Shown: positions 14,466 to 23,833, counted from the first letter of the stretch. The stretch is DNA of 39,708 nt from Candidatus Zambryskibacteria bacterium RIFCSPHIGHO2_02_FULL_43_14 (GCA_001825315.1 MHVR01000004.1:12469-52176); one strand, 5' to 3'. Program-made: numbers and translations. Notes: generated by a model from the letters alone, not told the origin.

Positions 14466-15074
14466 TTACTTAGTCCTGTGCAGAAAGGCATTTTTGAGGG
14501 TTTCAGGGTCAGCGTATTCGAGTTCGGCGCCAGTTGAAAGCCCTCGACCGAGAGTAGAAAATGTCAAGGTTGAACCATGATATTTCTGCTTGATGAATTC
14601 GGCGGTATTCTCGCCGTCAAGATTGGCATTCATGGCAAGAATAATCTCTTTCAGTCCTTTCTTTTTCCCCTCTTGAATCCTAAATTCTAAATCTTTAATC
14701 CTTATTCTTTTCTCCGGCTCTTTTTCAAGAATTGGCACTACACCGCCTAAGATAAAATAATAACCCTTGTAACTGCCGCTTCTCTCCACCGCTTCGAAGT
14801 CAATATCTCGGGGCACAATCATAAGCATTGAGTTGTCTCTAGTATCATCCGCGCAGATTGAACAAAGTTTTGAATCATATCCATTTTTTGCATAATACCT
14901 CATACATTCTGAGCACTGGATAATTTCTTTCTTAAGATCTTGAACGGCTTTCACCAATTCGCCGGAGTAGTCACCATTTCTGGAAAGGAGAAAATAGACA
15001 AAACGCTTGGCCTGTCTCGGTCCAATGCCTGGAAAACGGGCAAAGATTTCCGAAAGCTTATCGATAGAATTCAT
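14466..15074 (-). CDS. recR: Recombination mediator RecR
   Basis: The protein is 202 aa, the usual length. An N-terminal helix-hairpin-helix (FARFPGIGPRQAKRFVYFL), a C4 zinc finger (CSECMRYYAKNGYDSKLCSIC) and a Toprim core (LAMNANLDGENTAEFI) are in canonical order. It loads RecA at gaps with RecO/RecF. It shares ATGA with the end of dnaB, so it is translationally coupled. The segment RIKDLEFRIQ is encoded by an 18-nt sequence also found at the ftsW-murG junction. Confidence 0.95.
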   Translation of the reverse strand: MNSIDKLSEIFARFPGIGPRQAKRFVYFLLSRNGDYSGELVKAVQDLKKEIIQCSECMRYYAKNGYDSKLCSICADDTRDNSMLMIVPRDIDFEAVERSGSYKGYYFILGGVVPILEKEPEKRIRIKDLEFRIQEGKKKGLKEIILAMNANLDGENTAEFIKQKYHGSTLTFSTLGRGLSTGAELEYADPETLKNAFLHRTK

Positions 15075-16489
15075 AGACTTTTAAACTCTTCTTCCGCCTT
15101 GCCGTAATTTGAATAATCTATTTCAACAAAAGTGTTGAAACGAGTGTGATAGTCGAGTATGGCGTTACCCAGTGGACCATTCCTATGTTTGGCGATAATA
15201 AGTTCTTTCCTTTGAATCTCTTTCATTTTGCCATTTTCATCGCGAATATCATCTTCGTTGGAATGGATAAAGATAACCAAATCGGCATCCTGTTCAATCG
15301 AGCCGGAGTCTCGAAGATCGGAGAGTTTGGGTTTGCCACCGCGAGTCTCAACTGCACGCGAGAGCTGGGAAAGAGCAACAACAGGAATATTGAGCTCGCG
15401 AGCCAGATGTTTGAGCGAGCGAGATATTTCGGTAACCTGTTGGACCATCGAATCGTTGGTGCGCGCGCTTGAAGGTGCCATAAGTTGAAGATAGTCAACG
15501 ATTAAAAGTTTAAGTCCTTTCTCGATCTTGAGTTTGCGCGCTGCTGAACGCATCTTCATGATAGTGTTGCCCGGTTGGTCATCAATGTAAATGGGAGTGC
15601 GCGAGAGCTCATCGAGCGAATCGCGAATGTTTTTAAAAACATCATCACGCCAAGTGCCTTTCTGAATTCTAATACCTTTTCTGATAATAGAAGAATCAGT
15701 GCGTGACTGGGCAGCCACAATACGATCAACAAGTTGGTCCGCGCTCATCTCGAGAGAAAATATACCCACGGGAGTCTGATAGATGTTTGCAGTGCGTCTC
15801 GCAATATCGAGCGCTAAGGCAGTTTTGCCAACCGAAGGACGGGCGGCAATAATGATAAGGTCGGAATTTTGGAACCCGCCCAAAATGTCATCGAGTGATT
15901 TATATCCGGTATGCACGCCACGTAGTTCGTGTTCCGCGCTAGAGAGTTTCTCGAAACGCTCGAAGGCTTCGTGGAGCAGAGGAACAAGATCTTTGAAACG
16001 GGTTGAACCAGCGAAATGCTCGGTGATGTCGAAAACTTTTTTCTCCGCTTGGTCTAAGATCTCCTCGAGATCACCTGCTTCGTTGAAACCAAGATGAGAA
16101 AGATGTTCAGAAGCTTCTATAAGCTGACGCATCATATACTTCTTCATCACAATTTCGGCATAGTGTTTAGCATTGGCCGAAGAGGGAACAGCAGAAGATA
16201 GTTCGGTGAGGAAGGTAACTCCACCAATACGTTCAAGCAGTTCTTTCTCCTTCAGTCTTGAGGAAAGGGAAAGGATATCTATCGGCTGATGCTTACCGAA
16301 GAGTTCAAGCATCGTCTCAAAAATAGTTTTATGTTTCTCAAAATAAAAAGAGGCCGGAATAACAATATCGAGCACTTCGTAGATAGCGTCGGGACGAAGC
16401 ATGATGGAACCAAGCAACGCCATCTCCGCCTCAAGACTATGTGGTGGAACGCGCAGACCAGTTTTTTCATCAAGAGTCAGGATATGCAT
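15071..16489 (-). CDS. dnaB: Replicative DNA helicase DnaB
   Basis: The protein is 472 aa. The N-terminal collar domain (PPHSLEAEMALLGSIML) is followed by the RecA-like motor with Walker A ARPSVGKTALA near residue 220, Walker B LLIVDYLQLM and the SQLSRAVE / LRDSGSIEQDAD motifs. It unwinds DNA at the fork as a hexamer. No intein is present. The ATG is 6 nt after TAGCAT (16496-16501), so it is leaderless. It overlaps recR by 4 nt. Confidence 0.96.
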   Translation of the reverse strand: MHILTLDEKTGLRVPPHSLEAEMALLGSIMLRPDAIYEVLDIVIPASFYFEKHKTIFETMLELFGKHQPIDILSLSSRLKEKELLERIGGVTFLTELSSAVPSSANAKHYAEIVMKKYMMRQLIEASEHLSHLGFNEAGDLEEILDQAEKKVFDITEHFAGSTRFKDLVPLLHEAFERFEKLSSAEHELRGVHTGYKSLDDILGGFQNSDLIIIAARPSVGKTALALDIARRTANIYQTPVGIFSLEMSADQLVDRIVAAQSRTDSSIIRKGIRIQKGTWRDDVFKNIRDSLDELSRTPIYIDDQPGNTIMKMRSAARKLKIEKGLKLLIVDYLQLMAPSSARTNDSMVQQVTEISRSLKHLARELNIPVVALSQLSRAVETRGGKPKLSDLRDSGSIEQDADLVIFIHSNEDDIRDENGKMKEIQRKELIIAKHRNGPLGNAILDYHTRFNTFVEIDYSNYGKAEEEFKSL

Positions 16490-16568
16490 AACACTATGCT
16501 ACCAGTCCGTATGAAGTTGGCAATCTGGAAATTGGTGAAAAACTAGTGTGCAAGTTGGGGAGAACGGA

Positions 16569-17975
16569 TTATAACTTTGAAATTTTTTGGCCTGAAGCCG
16601 TATCTTCAACCACAAACCCGAGATTTTTGATTTGCTCACGGAGTTTATCGGCTTTTTGGTAGTCACCGGTTGCACGAACAGATTCTCGTTTATTTATCAA
16701 CTTCTGAACTTCTTCTGGAATATCTTTAATTTCAAATTCATTATGTTCCAAATCAAGTCCGAGCACTTTGTCAAAATTGAGAAGTGTGGCGTATTTGTCG
16801 GCAGGGGAGATCGACTCATCTTTAACAAGCTTCCAAACCACCGCAAGTGCCTCTGGTGTATTGAGATCATTTTCAAGAGTGTCAGTAAATTCTTTGACAT
16901 ACATAAGAGAGAGCTCAACAGAAGTCGTGTCAACGTGGTATGTCGACACGGTCTCTTTCAATTTGCGATAAGCATTTTGAGCGGCTTCAAGAGCCTCCCA
17001 AGAAAAAATAACTGGAGTTCGGTAATGAGCCATGAGTAAGAGGTAACGATAGGCAAGAGGATTAAAGCCCTTTTCGACTAGAATCTTAAGAGTAATTTGA
17101 TTACCTTTCGACTTAGCCATTTTATCTACCCCGCGAAGCTTTAGCGAAGTAGGGGCATCTGCTACATTTACAAACTCGTTATGGAGCCAGTAATGAGCAA
17201 GTTCGCATCCGCAGGCACTCTCTGATTGGGCAATCTCATTGTTGTGATGAATAGACGCCAGATCTATGCCGCCGGTGTGAATGTCAAAAGTGTTACCGAG
17301 ATATTTGGTGGACATGACCGAGCACTCAAGATGCCAGCCGGGAAAACCCTGACCCCACGGGCTAGGAAAACCAAGATTGGAATTAAATTTCCAGAGAGCG
17401 AAGTCTTGAGAATTTCGCTTCTCCAAATTTTGTTCGATTCTAGACTCTCCATCCTTACTTATCCGGCCCAATTTCCCGTAATGCTTATCCCTTGAGGTGT
17501 CGAAATATATGCCGTCAGAAGTTTTGTAAGTGAAGTCTTTTCCTTCGAGAATTTTTATGAGCTCAATTTGTTCGGGTATATGCTCGCTGGCTTTCGGCAA
17601 CACATGCGGCATTTCTATATTAAGTTTGACAATATCTTCTTTGAAACGTTCGGTGTAAAAATCGCCAAGCTCTTTCATAGACTTCATGCTCACAGTCTTA
17701 CCCTCACGCTTGAGCCCTTTGATTATCTTGTCTTCTCCTTCGTCATTGTTACCGCCGATACCGACGTCGGTAATATTCATCACTTGTCTGACTTCGAATT
17801 CGAAAAACTCAAACGCTCTGCGGATAATATCAGCCAGAAGAAAGGATCGAAGGTTGCCTATATGGACGTAGTCATAAACCGTTGGACCGCAGTGATACAT
17901 CCACACCTCTCTGGGTCTGATAGGTTTAAATTCTTCAAGCCCGTCTGTCAAGGTGTTATAAAGTTTTATAGTCAC
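16569..17975 (-). CDS. cysS: Cysteinyl-tRNA synthetase
   Basis: The protein is 468 aa, full length. Zn ligand Cys29 in MYHCGPTVYD, class I motif HIGN (38-41), Zn site residues in GWHLECSVMS and NEIAQSESA, and KMAKSKGNQ near residue 285 (the KMSKS loop with Ala) are present. A DALR-like anticodon region closes the protein. The start is GTG: TATAAT (17982-17987) lies 6 nt upstream, so the message begins at the start codon. It is divergent from ctpA with 28 bp between. Confidence 0.96.
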   Translation of the reverse strand: MTIKLYNTLTDGLEEFKPIRPREVWMYHCGPTVYDYVHIGNLRSFLLADIIRRAFEFFEFEVRQVMNITDVGIGGNNDEGEDKIIKGLKREGKTVSMKSMKELGDFYTERFKEDIVKLNIEMPHVLPKASEHIPEQIELIKILEGKDFTYKTSDGIYFDTSRDKHYGKLGRISKDGESRIEQNLEKRNSQDFALWKFNSNLGFPSPWGQGFPGWHLECSVMSTKYLGNTFDIHTGGIDLASIHHNNEIAQSESACGCELAHYWLHNEFVNVADAPTSLKLRGVDKMAKSKGNQITLKILVEKGFNPLAYRYLLLMAHYRTPVIFSWEALEAAQNAYRKLKETVSTYHVDTTSVELSLMYVKEFTDTLENDLNTPEALAVVWKLVKDESISPADKYATLLNFDKVLGLDLEHNEFEIKDIPEEVQKLINKRESVRATGDYQKADKLREQIKNLGFVVEDTASGQKISKL

Positions 17976-17981
17976 GTATGT

Positions 17982-17996
17982 ATTATATGATAGAAT
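17982..17996. promoter_or_regulatory. Divergent leaderless promoters of cysS and ctpA
   Basis: Minus TATAAT 17982-17987 is 6 nt from the cysS GTG. Plus TAGAAT 17991-17996 is 7 nt from the ctpA ATG. The -35 region of each lies in or near the other gene. Confidence 0.62.
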
Positions 17997-18003
17997 ACTG
18001 GAA

Positions 18004-19224
18004 ATGGAATTTTTAAGAAGACACGCCGCACTTTTCGTACTTGGAGTGATTATCGCTTTTGGTTCTTACAATCTAGGACTCAACTCCGGGACAAAGAATG
18101 TATCTGCAACGATAACCAGAGTGGAAAACGCGACGGAAGAGGGATTATCCGATGTTGACTTCGCGCCTTTTTGGAGAGCTTGGAATCTTATCAATGAAAA
18201 ATATGTGCCGGCGAGCACCACGGCCAAAACGGTAGATAATCAAGAAAAAGTTTGGGGAGCTATCGGGGGATTAGCGGAATCGCTTGGTGACCCTTACACA
18301 GTATTTTTTCCGCCAGTGGAATCAAAACTTTTTGAAGATGATATCCGCGGTAATTTCGAGGGAGTGGGCATGGAGGTAGTAGCTCAGGAAGGCGCTATCA
18401 CTGTCATCGCGCCGCTGAAAAATTCTCCGGCATCGCGAGCCGGTATTATAGCCGGTGATAGAATTATTAAAATTGGTAGTAAAGAAACAGTTAATCTCTC
18501 TACTGAAGATGCCGTGCAACTTATCCGCGGACCGAAAGGTACTCAAGTAACTCTGACGATCTTCAGAAACGGCACTAAAGAACCGTTTGAGATGAAGGTC
18601 ACTAGGGACGTGATAGATATACCGACTATCGACACTCGAGAATTGCCCGGAGGTATCTTCGTTATAGAACTCTACAGTTTCTCTGCTTCATCCCCAAACC
18701 TTTTCCGCGCGGCTTTGCGAGAATTCATTCTTTCCGGCAACGATAAGCTTATTCTTGATCTCCGAGGCAATCCCGGAGGTTATTTGGAAGCGGCAATAGA
18801 CATGGCTAGCTGGTTTTTACCCTCAAGCGCTGTGGTAGTGAAAGAAGACTTCAGCATAAATAGGGACGAGAAAGTTTATCGAAGCAAGGGTTATGATATA
18901 TTTAGAGATGACTTAAAATTCGTGATATTGGTGGATGGAGGTTCTGCTTCCGCTTCGGAAATATTGGCGGGCGCTCTCTCGGAACACGGTAGAGCAATTT
19001 TGGTGGGGGATAAAACTTTCGGCAAGGGATCTGTTCAGGAATTAGTGGACATCACTCCGGAGACTTCTCTCAAAATTACTATTGCTCGTTGGCTCACTCC
19101 CAACGGTCTCTCCATCTCTCAAGATGGTATTGAACCGAAGTTTGTTGTTAAATACAGTGTGGCGGACAGAGAAGCTAACCGCGACCCCCAGCTCGATAAA
19201 GCTATTGAAATTTTATCAAAATAA
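18004..19224 (+). CDS. ctpA: S41 family carboxy-terminal processing protease
   Basis: The protein is 406 aa. An N-terminal membrane anchor (residues ~8-26) leads into the N-terminal helical region, a PDZ domain (FEGVGMEVVAQEGAITVIAPL...RAGIIAGDRIIKIG) and the S41 core with catalytic Ser in GGSASASEILAG (~residue 314) and Lys in KTFGKGSVQ (~338). It cleaves C-termini of outer proteins or cell-wall enzymes. TAGAAT is 7 nt before the ATG, so it is leaderless. rplI starts 1 nt after its stop, an unusual pairing that implies co-transcription. Confidence 0.94.
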   Translation: MEFLRRHAALFVLGVIIAFGSYNLGLNSGTKNVSATITRVENATEEGLSDVDFAPFWRAWNLINEKYVPASTTAKTVDNQEKVWGAIGGLAESLGDPYTVFFPPVESKLFEDDIRGNFEGVGMEVVAQEGAITVIAPLKNSPASRAGIIAGDRIIKIGSKETVNLSTEDAVQLIRGPKGTQVTLTIFRNGTKEPFEMKVTRDVIDIPTIDTRELPGGIFVIELYSFSASSPNLFRAALREFILSGNDKLILDLRGNPGGYLEAAIDMASWFLPSSAVVVKEDFSINRDEKVYRSKGYDIFRDDLKFVILVDGGSASASEILAGALSEHGRAILVGDKTFGKGSVQELVDITPETSLKITIARWLTPNGLSISQDGIEPKFVVKYSVADREANRDPQLDKAIEILSK

Positions 19225-19225
19225 A

Positions 19226-19534
19226 ATGAAAGTTATCTTACTCAAAGATATAAAAGGGGTAGGGAAGAGATTTGAAGAAAAGAATGTTTCTGATGGCTAT
19301 GCCAACAATTTTTTAATCACAAAAAATCTCGCGGTGCCTGTAAATCCAACTTCTTTAAACATGGTCAAACAAATGAAGGAGCGGGGAGAGAAAAAGAAAG
19401 AAGAGGAGGAGAAAGAAATAAACGAAAAATTATCGAAGCGTCATGAGAAACACGAAGCGCTTGAGAAATTCAGACAGACCTCTGCCATGTCAAAACAAAC
19501 TACGTCCTTAGGGGGGCAGGAACAACGTGCATGA
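19226..19534 (+). CDS. rplI: 50S ribosomal protein L9, N-terminal domain only
   Basis: The protein is 102 aa from ATG 19226; the track ORF starts wrongly inside ctpA. The first ~50 residues are a good L9 N-domain ([20 protein letters not shown]...GYANNFLI), which binds 23S rRNA. A charged helix ([14 protein letters not shown]) follows, then a low-complexity tail. The normal ~148-residue protein has a globular C-domain, which is absent. The last 35 bp run antisense through the end of rpmA, so the tail sequence is constrained by the other gene. No frameshifted C-domain is seen downstream, because rpmA occupies the space. Confidence 0.85.
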   Translation: MKVILLKDIKGVGKRFEEKNVSDGYANNFLITKNLAVPVNPTSLNMVKQMKERGEKKKEEEEKEINEKLSKRHEKHEALEKFRQTSAMSKQTTSLGGQEQRA

Positions 19535-19790
19535 CCTTCTTCTTTATAACTTTATTGTCGAAATGGATCAAACGTTTGTAGTTGAGAACCACTAAACCAT
19601 CTCTGAGAGCCATGAGAGTATGGTCTTTACCCATCAAGACATTTTTACCTGGGAGCACATCGGAGCCGCGCTGACGCACCAAGATAGAGCCGACTTTAGC
19701 GAAGCCGCCCGGGGTAACCTTGATTCCTAGATATTTTGGATTAGAATCTCGGCCATTTCTAGTTGTACCTGCTGATTTCTTGTGTGCCAT
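19500..19790 (-). CDS. rpmA: 50S ribosomal protein L27
   Basis: The protein is 96 aa. [24 protein letters not shown] is the classical L27 start, with the N-terminal tail that reaches the peptidyl transferase centre and no cleavable Firmicutes-type extension. [15 protein letters not shown] follows in the core. It is convergent with rplI (35-bp overlap) and divergent from the next gene (17 bp between starts). Its -10 is unclear (TCTAAT 7 nt upstream is the best candidate). It is separated from rplU, although the two are neighbours in most bacteria. Confidence 0.96.
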   Translation of the reverse strand: MAHKKSAGTTRNGRDSNPKYLGIKVTPGGFAKVGSILVRQRGSDVLPGKNVLMGKDHTLMALRDGLVVLNYKRLIHFDNKVIKKKVMHVVPAPLRT

Positions 19791-19793
19791 ATG

Positions 19794-19799
19794 TATAAT
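19794..19799 (+). promoter_or_regulatory. -10 box for the Ada-like/ABC exporter operon
   Basis: TATAAT ends 8 nt before ATG 19808. No SD is present in the 8 nt (TAGACCTT). Confidence 0.55.
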
Positions 19800-19807
19800 T
19801 AGACCTT

Positions 19808-20212
19808 ATGAATATAGCAGAGACAGTCTCTTATGACAAGGATGGCCATATTGAACGTTTTCCGCTCTTTCGGAAGCTATTTTTATCGCTCGTTATTATA
19901 TTAGTCGCTTTGCTTTCATTCGGCATTGGCCAATTATCTGTGACTGGAGATAGGGAACCAATAAAAATCGAGTATGACCAGAGTCTTACGGAACAAACTG
20001 CAACAGTTGTAAATGCAGTCCAAGCAGTGCCTGCACCGCGTAATTCTATCCAACAGAGCGAAGTGGTGGTATCCAAAAACAGCACTAAATATCATTACTC
20101 TCATTGTTCTGGCGCCAAGCAAATCAAAGAGGAGAACAAGATTATTTTTGCCACGCCGACAGCAGCAGAAGCAGCCGGCTACACTCTGGCCGCCAATTGT
20201 AAACCAAAATAA
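19808..20212 (+). CDS. Single-pass membrane protein with Ada-type metal-binding-like domain
   Basis: The protein is 134 aa. A cytoplasmic N-terminus, one helix (residues ~24-46), a linker, and a C-terminal ~50-residue module follow. The module reads [20 protein letters not shown]...[11 protein letters not shown], the pattern of the Ada Zn-binding domain (HxxxC ... AxxxGYxPCxxC) but with only two Cys (HCSGA and NC), so zinc binding is doubtful. The orientation predicts the module outside the cell. It overlaps the ABC permease by 1 nt (TAATG), so it likely works with the exporter. The function is unknown. Confidence 0.7.
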   Translation: MNIAETVSYDKDGHIERFPLFRKLFLSLVIILVALLSFGIGQLSVTGDREPIKIEYDQSLTEQTATVVNAVQAVPAPRNSIQQSEVVVSKNSTKYHYSHCSGAKQIKEENKIIFATPTAAEAAGYTLAANCKPK

Positions 20213-21489
20213 TGCAGACTTTACAGACACGAGCCACGGAATTGAAAAGGTCTCTTTCTTTGGGGCTGTTTCTTGCCTATAGACAAATCAGGAGGTCAAA
20301 TATTTGGACTACTGTATTGATTGTCTTTGTGATGACTCTCACTTTCCTAAACTTGGTGGTAGTGAGAGGGATACTGGTTGGCTTGATTCAAGGGTCAACA
20401 GATGTTTATAAGAAATACTACGCCGGAGATATCATTATTTCTACTTTGCCGAAAAAAGGTTTTATAGAAAATAGTCCAAATATTATCAATATCATTGATA
20501 ATATGCCGTGGGTAGAAAGTTATTCTCCCAGATATATTGAGAGTGGTCGGGTAGAGGCAGAGTATAAAACAAAATTGAGAGAAACGGATGCCGCCAATGA
20601 AGCAGGAGGCATCGTTGCCGGCATTAATCCCATGAAGGAGGAAGAGACTACGCAACTCTCATCTAAGGTCGTGGAGGGAACATATCTTTCTTCATCCGAT
20701 ACCGATAGCATACTCTTAGGATCAAATTTGTTAAAAAAATATACTCCCGTAGAGGCGCCGGGACTACTTCTTCTTGAACGCGTTGAGATAGGAGATAGGA
20801 TACGTCTGACAGTCGCCGAGAACGTCCGCGAATTTACTGTGAAAGGTATCGTTCAGTCGAAAACGGAGTTGGACCAACGCATTATTATGCTAGACTCCAC
20901 TCTCCGCAACCTTATTGGTAGAGGTGATTACAATGTGGATGAGATAGCGATTAAATTGATACCTAGCGCGGATGTCTCCGTAGTCAAAGAAGCTCTTTTG
21001 AAAAGCGGGGTGGGAGAAAGGGCGAAAGTCCAAACTGCGGACGAAGCTCTGCCGAGCTTCCTGATTGATATTAAAAATACTTTCGCTTTACTTGGCAATG
21101 TTGTTGGTTCCATCGGATTGATAGTGGCTTCCATCACTATCTTTATCGTCATCTTCATTAACGCTATCACTAGACGTAAATATATCGGCATTCTCAAAGG
21201 TATCGGGATAAATTCCACTGCCATAGAATTCGCTTACGTTATTCAATCTATTTTCTATGCAGTGTTGGGTATTATATGCGGTATGACTATTCTTTATACC
21301 ATCCTAGTGCCTTATATTGCCGCTCATCCGATTAGATTTCCATTCTCTGATGGTATTCTGGTCGCCGAACTCTCAGCGACATTGATACGCGCCGGACTTT
21401 TACTCTTTGCCACACTTATCGCTGGTTACATTCCAGCGCACATCGTGGTCAAGCAGAACACTTTAGATGCCATCCTTGGCAAAACATAA
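20212..21489 (+). CDS. FtsX/MacB-type ABC transporter permease
   Basis: The protein is 425 aa. The topology is of the MacB/LolE/FtsX class: first helix (~residues 30-52), a large outer domain (~60-285), then three helices, with the conserved ITRRKYIGILKGIGINSTAIE loop after the second helix. With the ATPase (6 nt downstream) and the adaptor it makes a tripartite-like exporter. The substrate is unknown; lipoprotein, peptide or antimicrobial export are the usual roles. No MacB-style fused ATPase is present. Confidence 0.88.
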   Translation: MQTLQTRATELKRSLSLGLFLAYRQIRRSNIWTTVLIVFVMTLTFLNLVVVRGILVGLIQGSTDVYKKYYAGDIIISTLPKKGFIENSPNIINIIDNMPWVESYSPRYIESGRVEAEYKTKLRETDAANEAGGIVAGINPMKEEETTQLSSKVVEGTYLSSSDTDSILLGSNLLKKYTPVEAPGLLLLERVEIGDRIRLTVAENVREFTVKGIVQSKTELDQRIIMLDSTLRNLIGRGDYNVDEIAIKLIPSADVSVVKEALLKSGVGERAKVQTADEALPSFLIDIKNTFALLGNVVGSIGLIVASITIFIVIFINAITRRKYIGILKGIGINSTAIEFAYVIQSIFYAVLGIICGMTILYTILVPYIAAHPIRFPFSDGILVAELSATLIRAGLLLFATLIAGYIPAHIVVKQNTLDAILGKT

Positions 21490-21495
21490 AAAAAT

Positions 21496-22176
21496 ATGAT
21501 CGAAGCTAAAAATCTTTCAAAAAAATTCGAGAGCGGGGAAGAAACCCTTATCGCTGTTAATGATGTCTCTTTTGTGGTTAAAACTGGAGAATTTGTTACT
21601 ATTACCGGCCGTTCCGGCTCTGGAAAAAGTACTTTAATGTACCAACTTAGCTTACTCGACCATCCCAGTGCCGGGCGTATCTTAATAGACGGACAAGATG
21701 TCACAGACTTATCCGAAGAAGTAAGAACCAACATCAGACTACGTTCTCTCGGCTTTATATTTCAAGATTATGCCCTTATTCCAGAACTCTCCGCTCTTGA
21801 GAATGTACTTATTCCACTTTTAATGCGAGGCATGTTAAAACCTGCGGCGGAAAATCAGGCCAAAAAATCTCTAGAGCGTATAGGATTGGGTGACCGCTTA
21901 AGCCATCTGCCATCGGAACTTTCCGGCGGTCAACAGCAACGCGTCTCTATAGCGAGAGCCATAGCCCATGAGCCAAAGATAATCTTCGCCGACGAACCCA
22001 CGGCCAACCTAGACTCCGAATCATCAAAGCTGGTTATAAAAAATATTTTGGAATTAAATCAAGAAGGGCAGACTATCCTCATGGTTACTCACGAACCAGA
22101 ATATGCTAGGATGGCACACCGAGTCATTACCCTTTTGGATGGCAAAATTTCAAGCGATAAAAGAAATGCTGTATAG
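21496..22176 (+). CDS. LolD/MacB-type ABC transporter ATPase
   Basis: The protein is 226 aa. Walker A (GRSGSGKST), Q-loop (FIFQDYALIPELSALENV), signature LSGGQQQR, Walker B with IIFADEPTANLD and H-loop (MVTHEP) are all intact. It energises the FtsX-like permease just upstream. The adaptor follows, possibly overlapping by 11 nt, giving a co-transcribed transporter operon. Confidence 0.94.
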   Translation: MIEAKNLSKKFESGEETLIAVNDVSFVVKTGEFVTITGRSGSGKSTLMYQLSLLDHPSAGRILIDGQDVTDLSEEVRTNIRLRSLGFIFQDYALIPELSALENVLIPLLMRGMLKPAAENQAKKSLERIGLGDRLSHLPSELSGGQQQRVSIARAIAHEPKIIFADEPTANLDSESSKLVIKNILELNQEGQTILMVTHEPEYARMAHRVITLLDGKISSDKRNAV

Positions 22177-22195
22177 TTACAAAAACATTGTAGAT

Positions 22196-23692
22196 ATGTT
22201 TAAAAAACTCCTGATTAAGACCAAGAGAAGATATGCAGTTTTGACGACCTTGGCTTTGTTTATGATAGTGATATGGTTCAATATATTCGGTTTCCAGAGC
22301 CAAACTGTTATAGTTAAGGCAGAAAGAGGAACGGTGGAAGAAGAAGTGCTTGTCACTGGTAAAACTCGCTCTCGTCAGGAAGTGGACCTCGGTTTCGAAG
22401 TCGGCGGGAAAATTTCGACGCTAAATGTGCAGATTGGTTCGCCGGTAATAAGCGGAGATACGCTTATAAAGTTGGACCAATCAAGTTTTAGAGCAAGTCT
22501 CCGAAAAGCAGAGGCCAAACTTACAGAAGCTCTGGTCGAACTTGAGTCTGCCCAGGGAGAAATCGAGAATGCGTATCAGACACACTCAACTAATGTCAAA
22601 AACGCTTATACGAAAGCAGACGATGCCGTGAGAAATGATGTAGACCAATTTTTCACTAACTCTAGAACATCTCAAGCTATGTTCAATCCTTCCATAGAGG
22701 ATAGCGGTTTGACATATTCAGGAGGTATTAGTCAAACGACTAAGTCAGAATTATCTTGGAAACGAGTAGAAATAGAAAAGCTTCTTACCGAATGGGAATT
22801 ATCTCAAAAAAATTTAGGAAAAGGGGAGAATCTCTCCGACGCCTATCAGCTGGCGCAAAATAATCTACATACTGTGCGTGATTTTTTAGACGATGTGGCT
22901 CTGGCCATTAACTCTCTCGGGTCAATCGGCTTTCAATACGATGCTACCATCCAAGGATACAAAAACACGGTGAGCGAAGCGAGAAACAAAGTCAACATGG
23001 CTCTCTCGGACATGATTGTGTCTAGAGACAAGCTTGGCAGTGCCCCAAAAACCACTTCTGAGACAGAGTACAATAAAGTATTAATAGAGGAAGCGCGAGT
23101 GGAGTCGCTGAGAGCAGATGTTTCGAGTATAGAAGCTGATCTTGCTAAGACTGTTATCCATTCTCCCATCTCTGGGATAGTAACCAAACTTGAAGTAGAA
23201 AAAGGAGAGATAGTCAACTCTGGAGCTATCCTAATTTCTGTCATTTCAGAAAAAGAACTTCAGGTAGAAGCAAACGTCTCGGAAATAAATATCGGCAAAT
23301 TAGCGGTAGGGAACCAGGTGATCATTACTCTGGATGCCTTCCCGTCGGAGACTTATGATGGGGAAATTTTCTATATCGACCCGGGAGAAACCATTATAGA
23401 CAGAGTGCCCACTTATAAAATTTCAGTAAAGTTCAACGACCCTACTAAACCGGAGTTAAGAAGCGGGCTGACAGCCAATCTCAGCATCGTGACACGTAAG
23501 GTTGAGGAAGTTATAAAAGTACCTCTTTATGTTGTTGAGAAACAAGGCGACAAACATTTTGTCAAAATAAAAATAGGAAATGGCGACAATATCGAGAAAA
23601 AAGAGATTATAGTAGGACTACAAGGTAAGGATGGAAGTATAGAAGTTATCTCTGGTCTTTCAGAGGGTGAAGAAATCATAGCTGATTTATAG
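22196..23692 (+). CDS. HlyD/MacA-type membrane fusion (periplasmic adaptor) protein
   Basis: The protein is 498 aa from ATG 22196 (MFKKLLIKTKRRY). One N-terminal helix (~residues 14-34) is followed by the first half of a biotinyl-lipoyl domain (GKTRSRQEVDLGFEVGGKIS), a long helical hairpin (~residues 95-300), the second lipoyl half (HSPISGIVTKLEVEKGEIV) and beta-barrel/MP domains. It is longer than most MacA proteins because of the extended coiled coil. An earlier ATG at 22166 overlaps the ATPase by 11 nt and is an equally possible start; the track start (22103) is not credible. In a monoderm the adaptor would bridge to the cell wall or host side. Confidence 0.85.
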   Translation: MFKKLLIKTKRRYAVLTTLALFMIVIWFNIFGFQSQTVIVKAERGTVEEEVLVTGKTRSRQEVDLGFEVGGKISTLNVQIGSPVISGDTLIKLDQSSFRASLRKAEAKLTEALVELESAQGEIENAYQTHSTNVKNAYTKADDAVRNDVDQFFTNSRTSQAMFNPSIEDSGLTYSGGISQTTKSELSWKRVEIEKLLTEWELSQKNLGKGENLSDAYQLAQNNLHTVRDFLDDVALAINSLGSIGFQYDATIQGYKNTVSEARNKVNMALSDMIVSRDKLGSAPKTTSETEYNKVLIEEARVESLRADVSSIEADLAKTVIHSPISGIVTKLEVEKGEIVNSGAILISVISEKELQVEANVSEINIGKLAVGNQVIITLDAFPSETYDGEIFYIDPGETIIDRVPTYKISVKFNDPTKPELRSGLTANLSIVTRKVEEVIKVPLYVVEKQGDKHFVKIKIGNGDNIEKKEIIVGLQGKDGSIEVISGLSEGEEIIADL

Positions 23693-23743
23693 AAAATACG
23701 GCTCAACAGAGCCATGATGTAATTATTACACAATATAAATTGC

Positions 23744-23833
23744 TTGACAGCAAAGGTCTAATGTGATAGCATACAAGCAAGTCAGCAGGTGCTGGCTTTT
23801 CGTTTAGGGGAGCTCTTACGGATACAGACACCT
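23744..23833 (+). promoter_or_regulatory. Promoter and structured leader of the transglycosylase-like gene
   Basis: TTGACA (23744-23749), 17 nt, TAGCAT (23767-23772). Almost at the start point lies an 8-bp hairpin AAGTCAGC-AGGT-GCTGGCTT (23779-23798) followed by TTTTCGTTT, which looks like an early terminator. Its loop with the next base (AGGTG, 23787-23791) is complementary to CACCT at 23829-23833, allowing a pseudoknot or an alternative antiterminated fold. AGGGGAG at 23806-23812 is purine rich but not followed by a start codon. Region 23693-23743 shows only a weak GGCTC/GAGCC hairpin. Confidence 0.5.
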
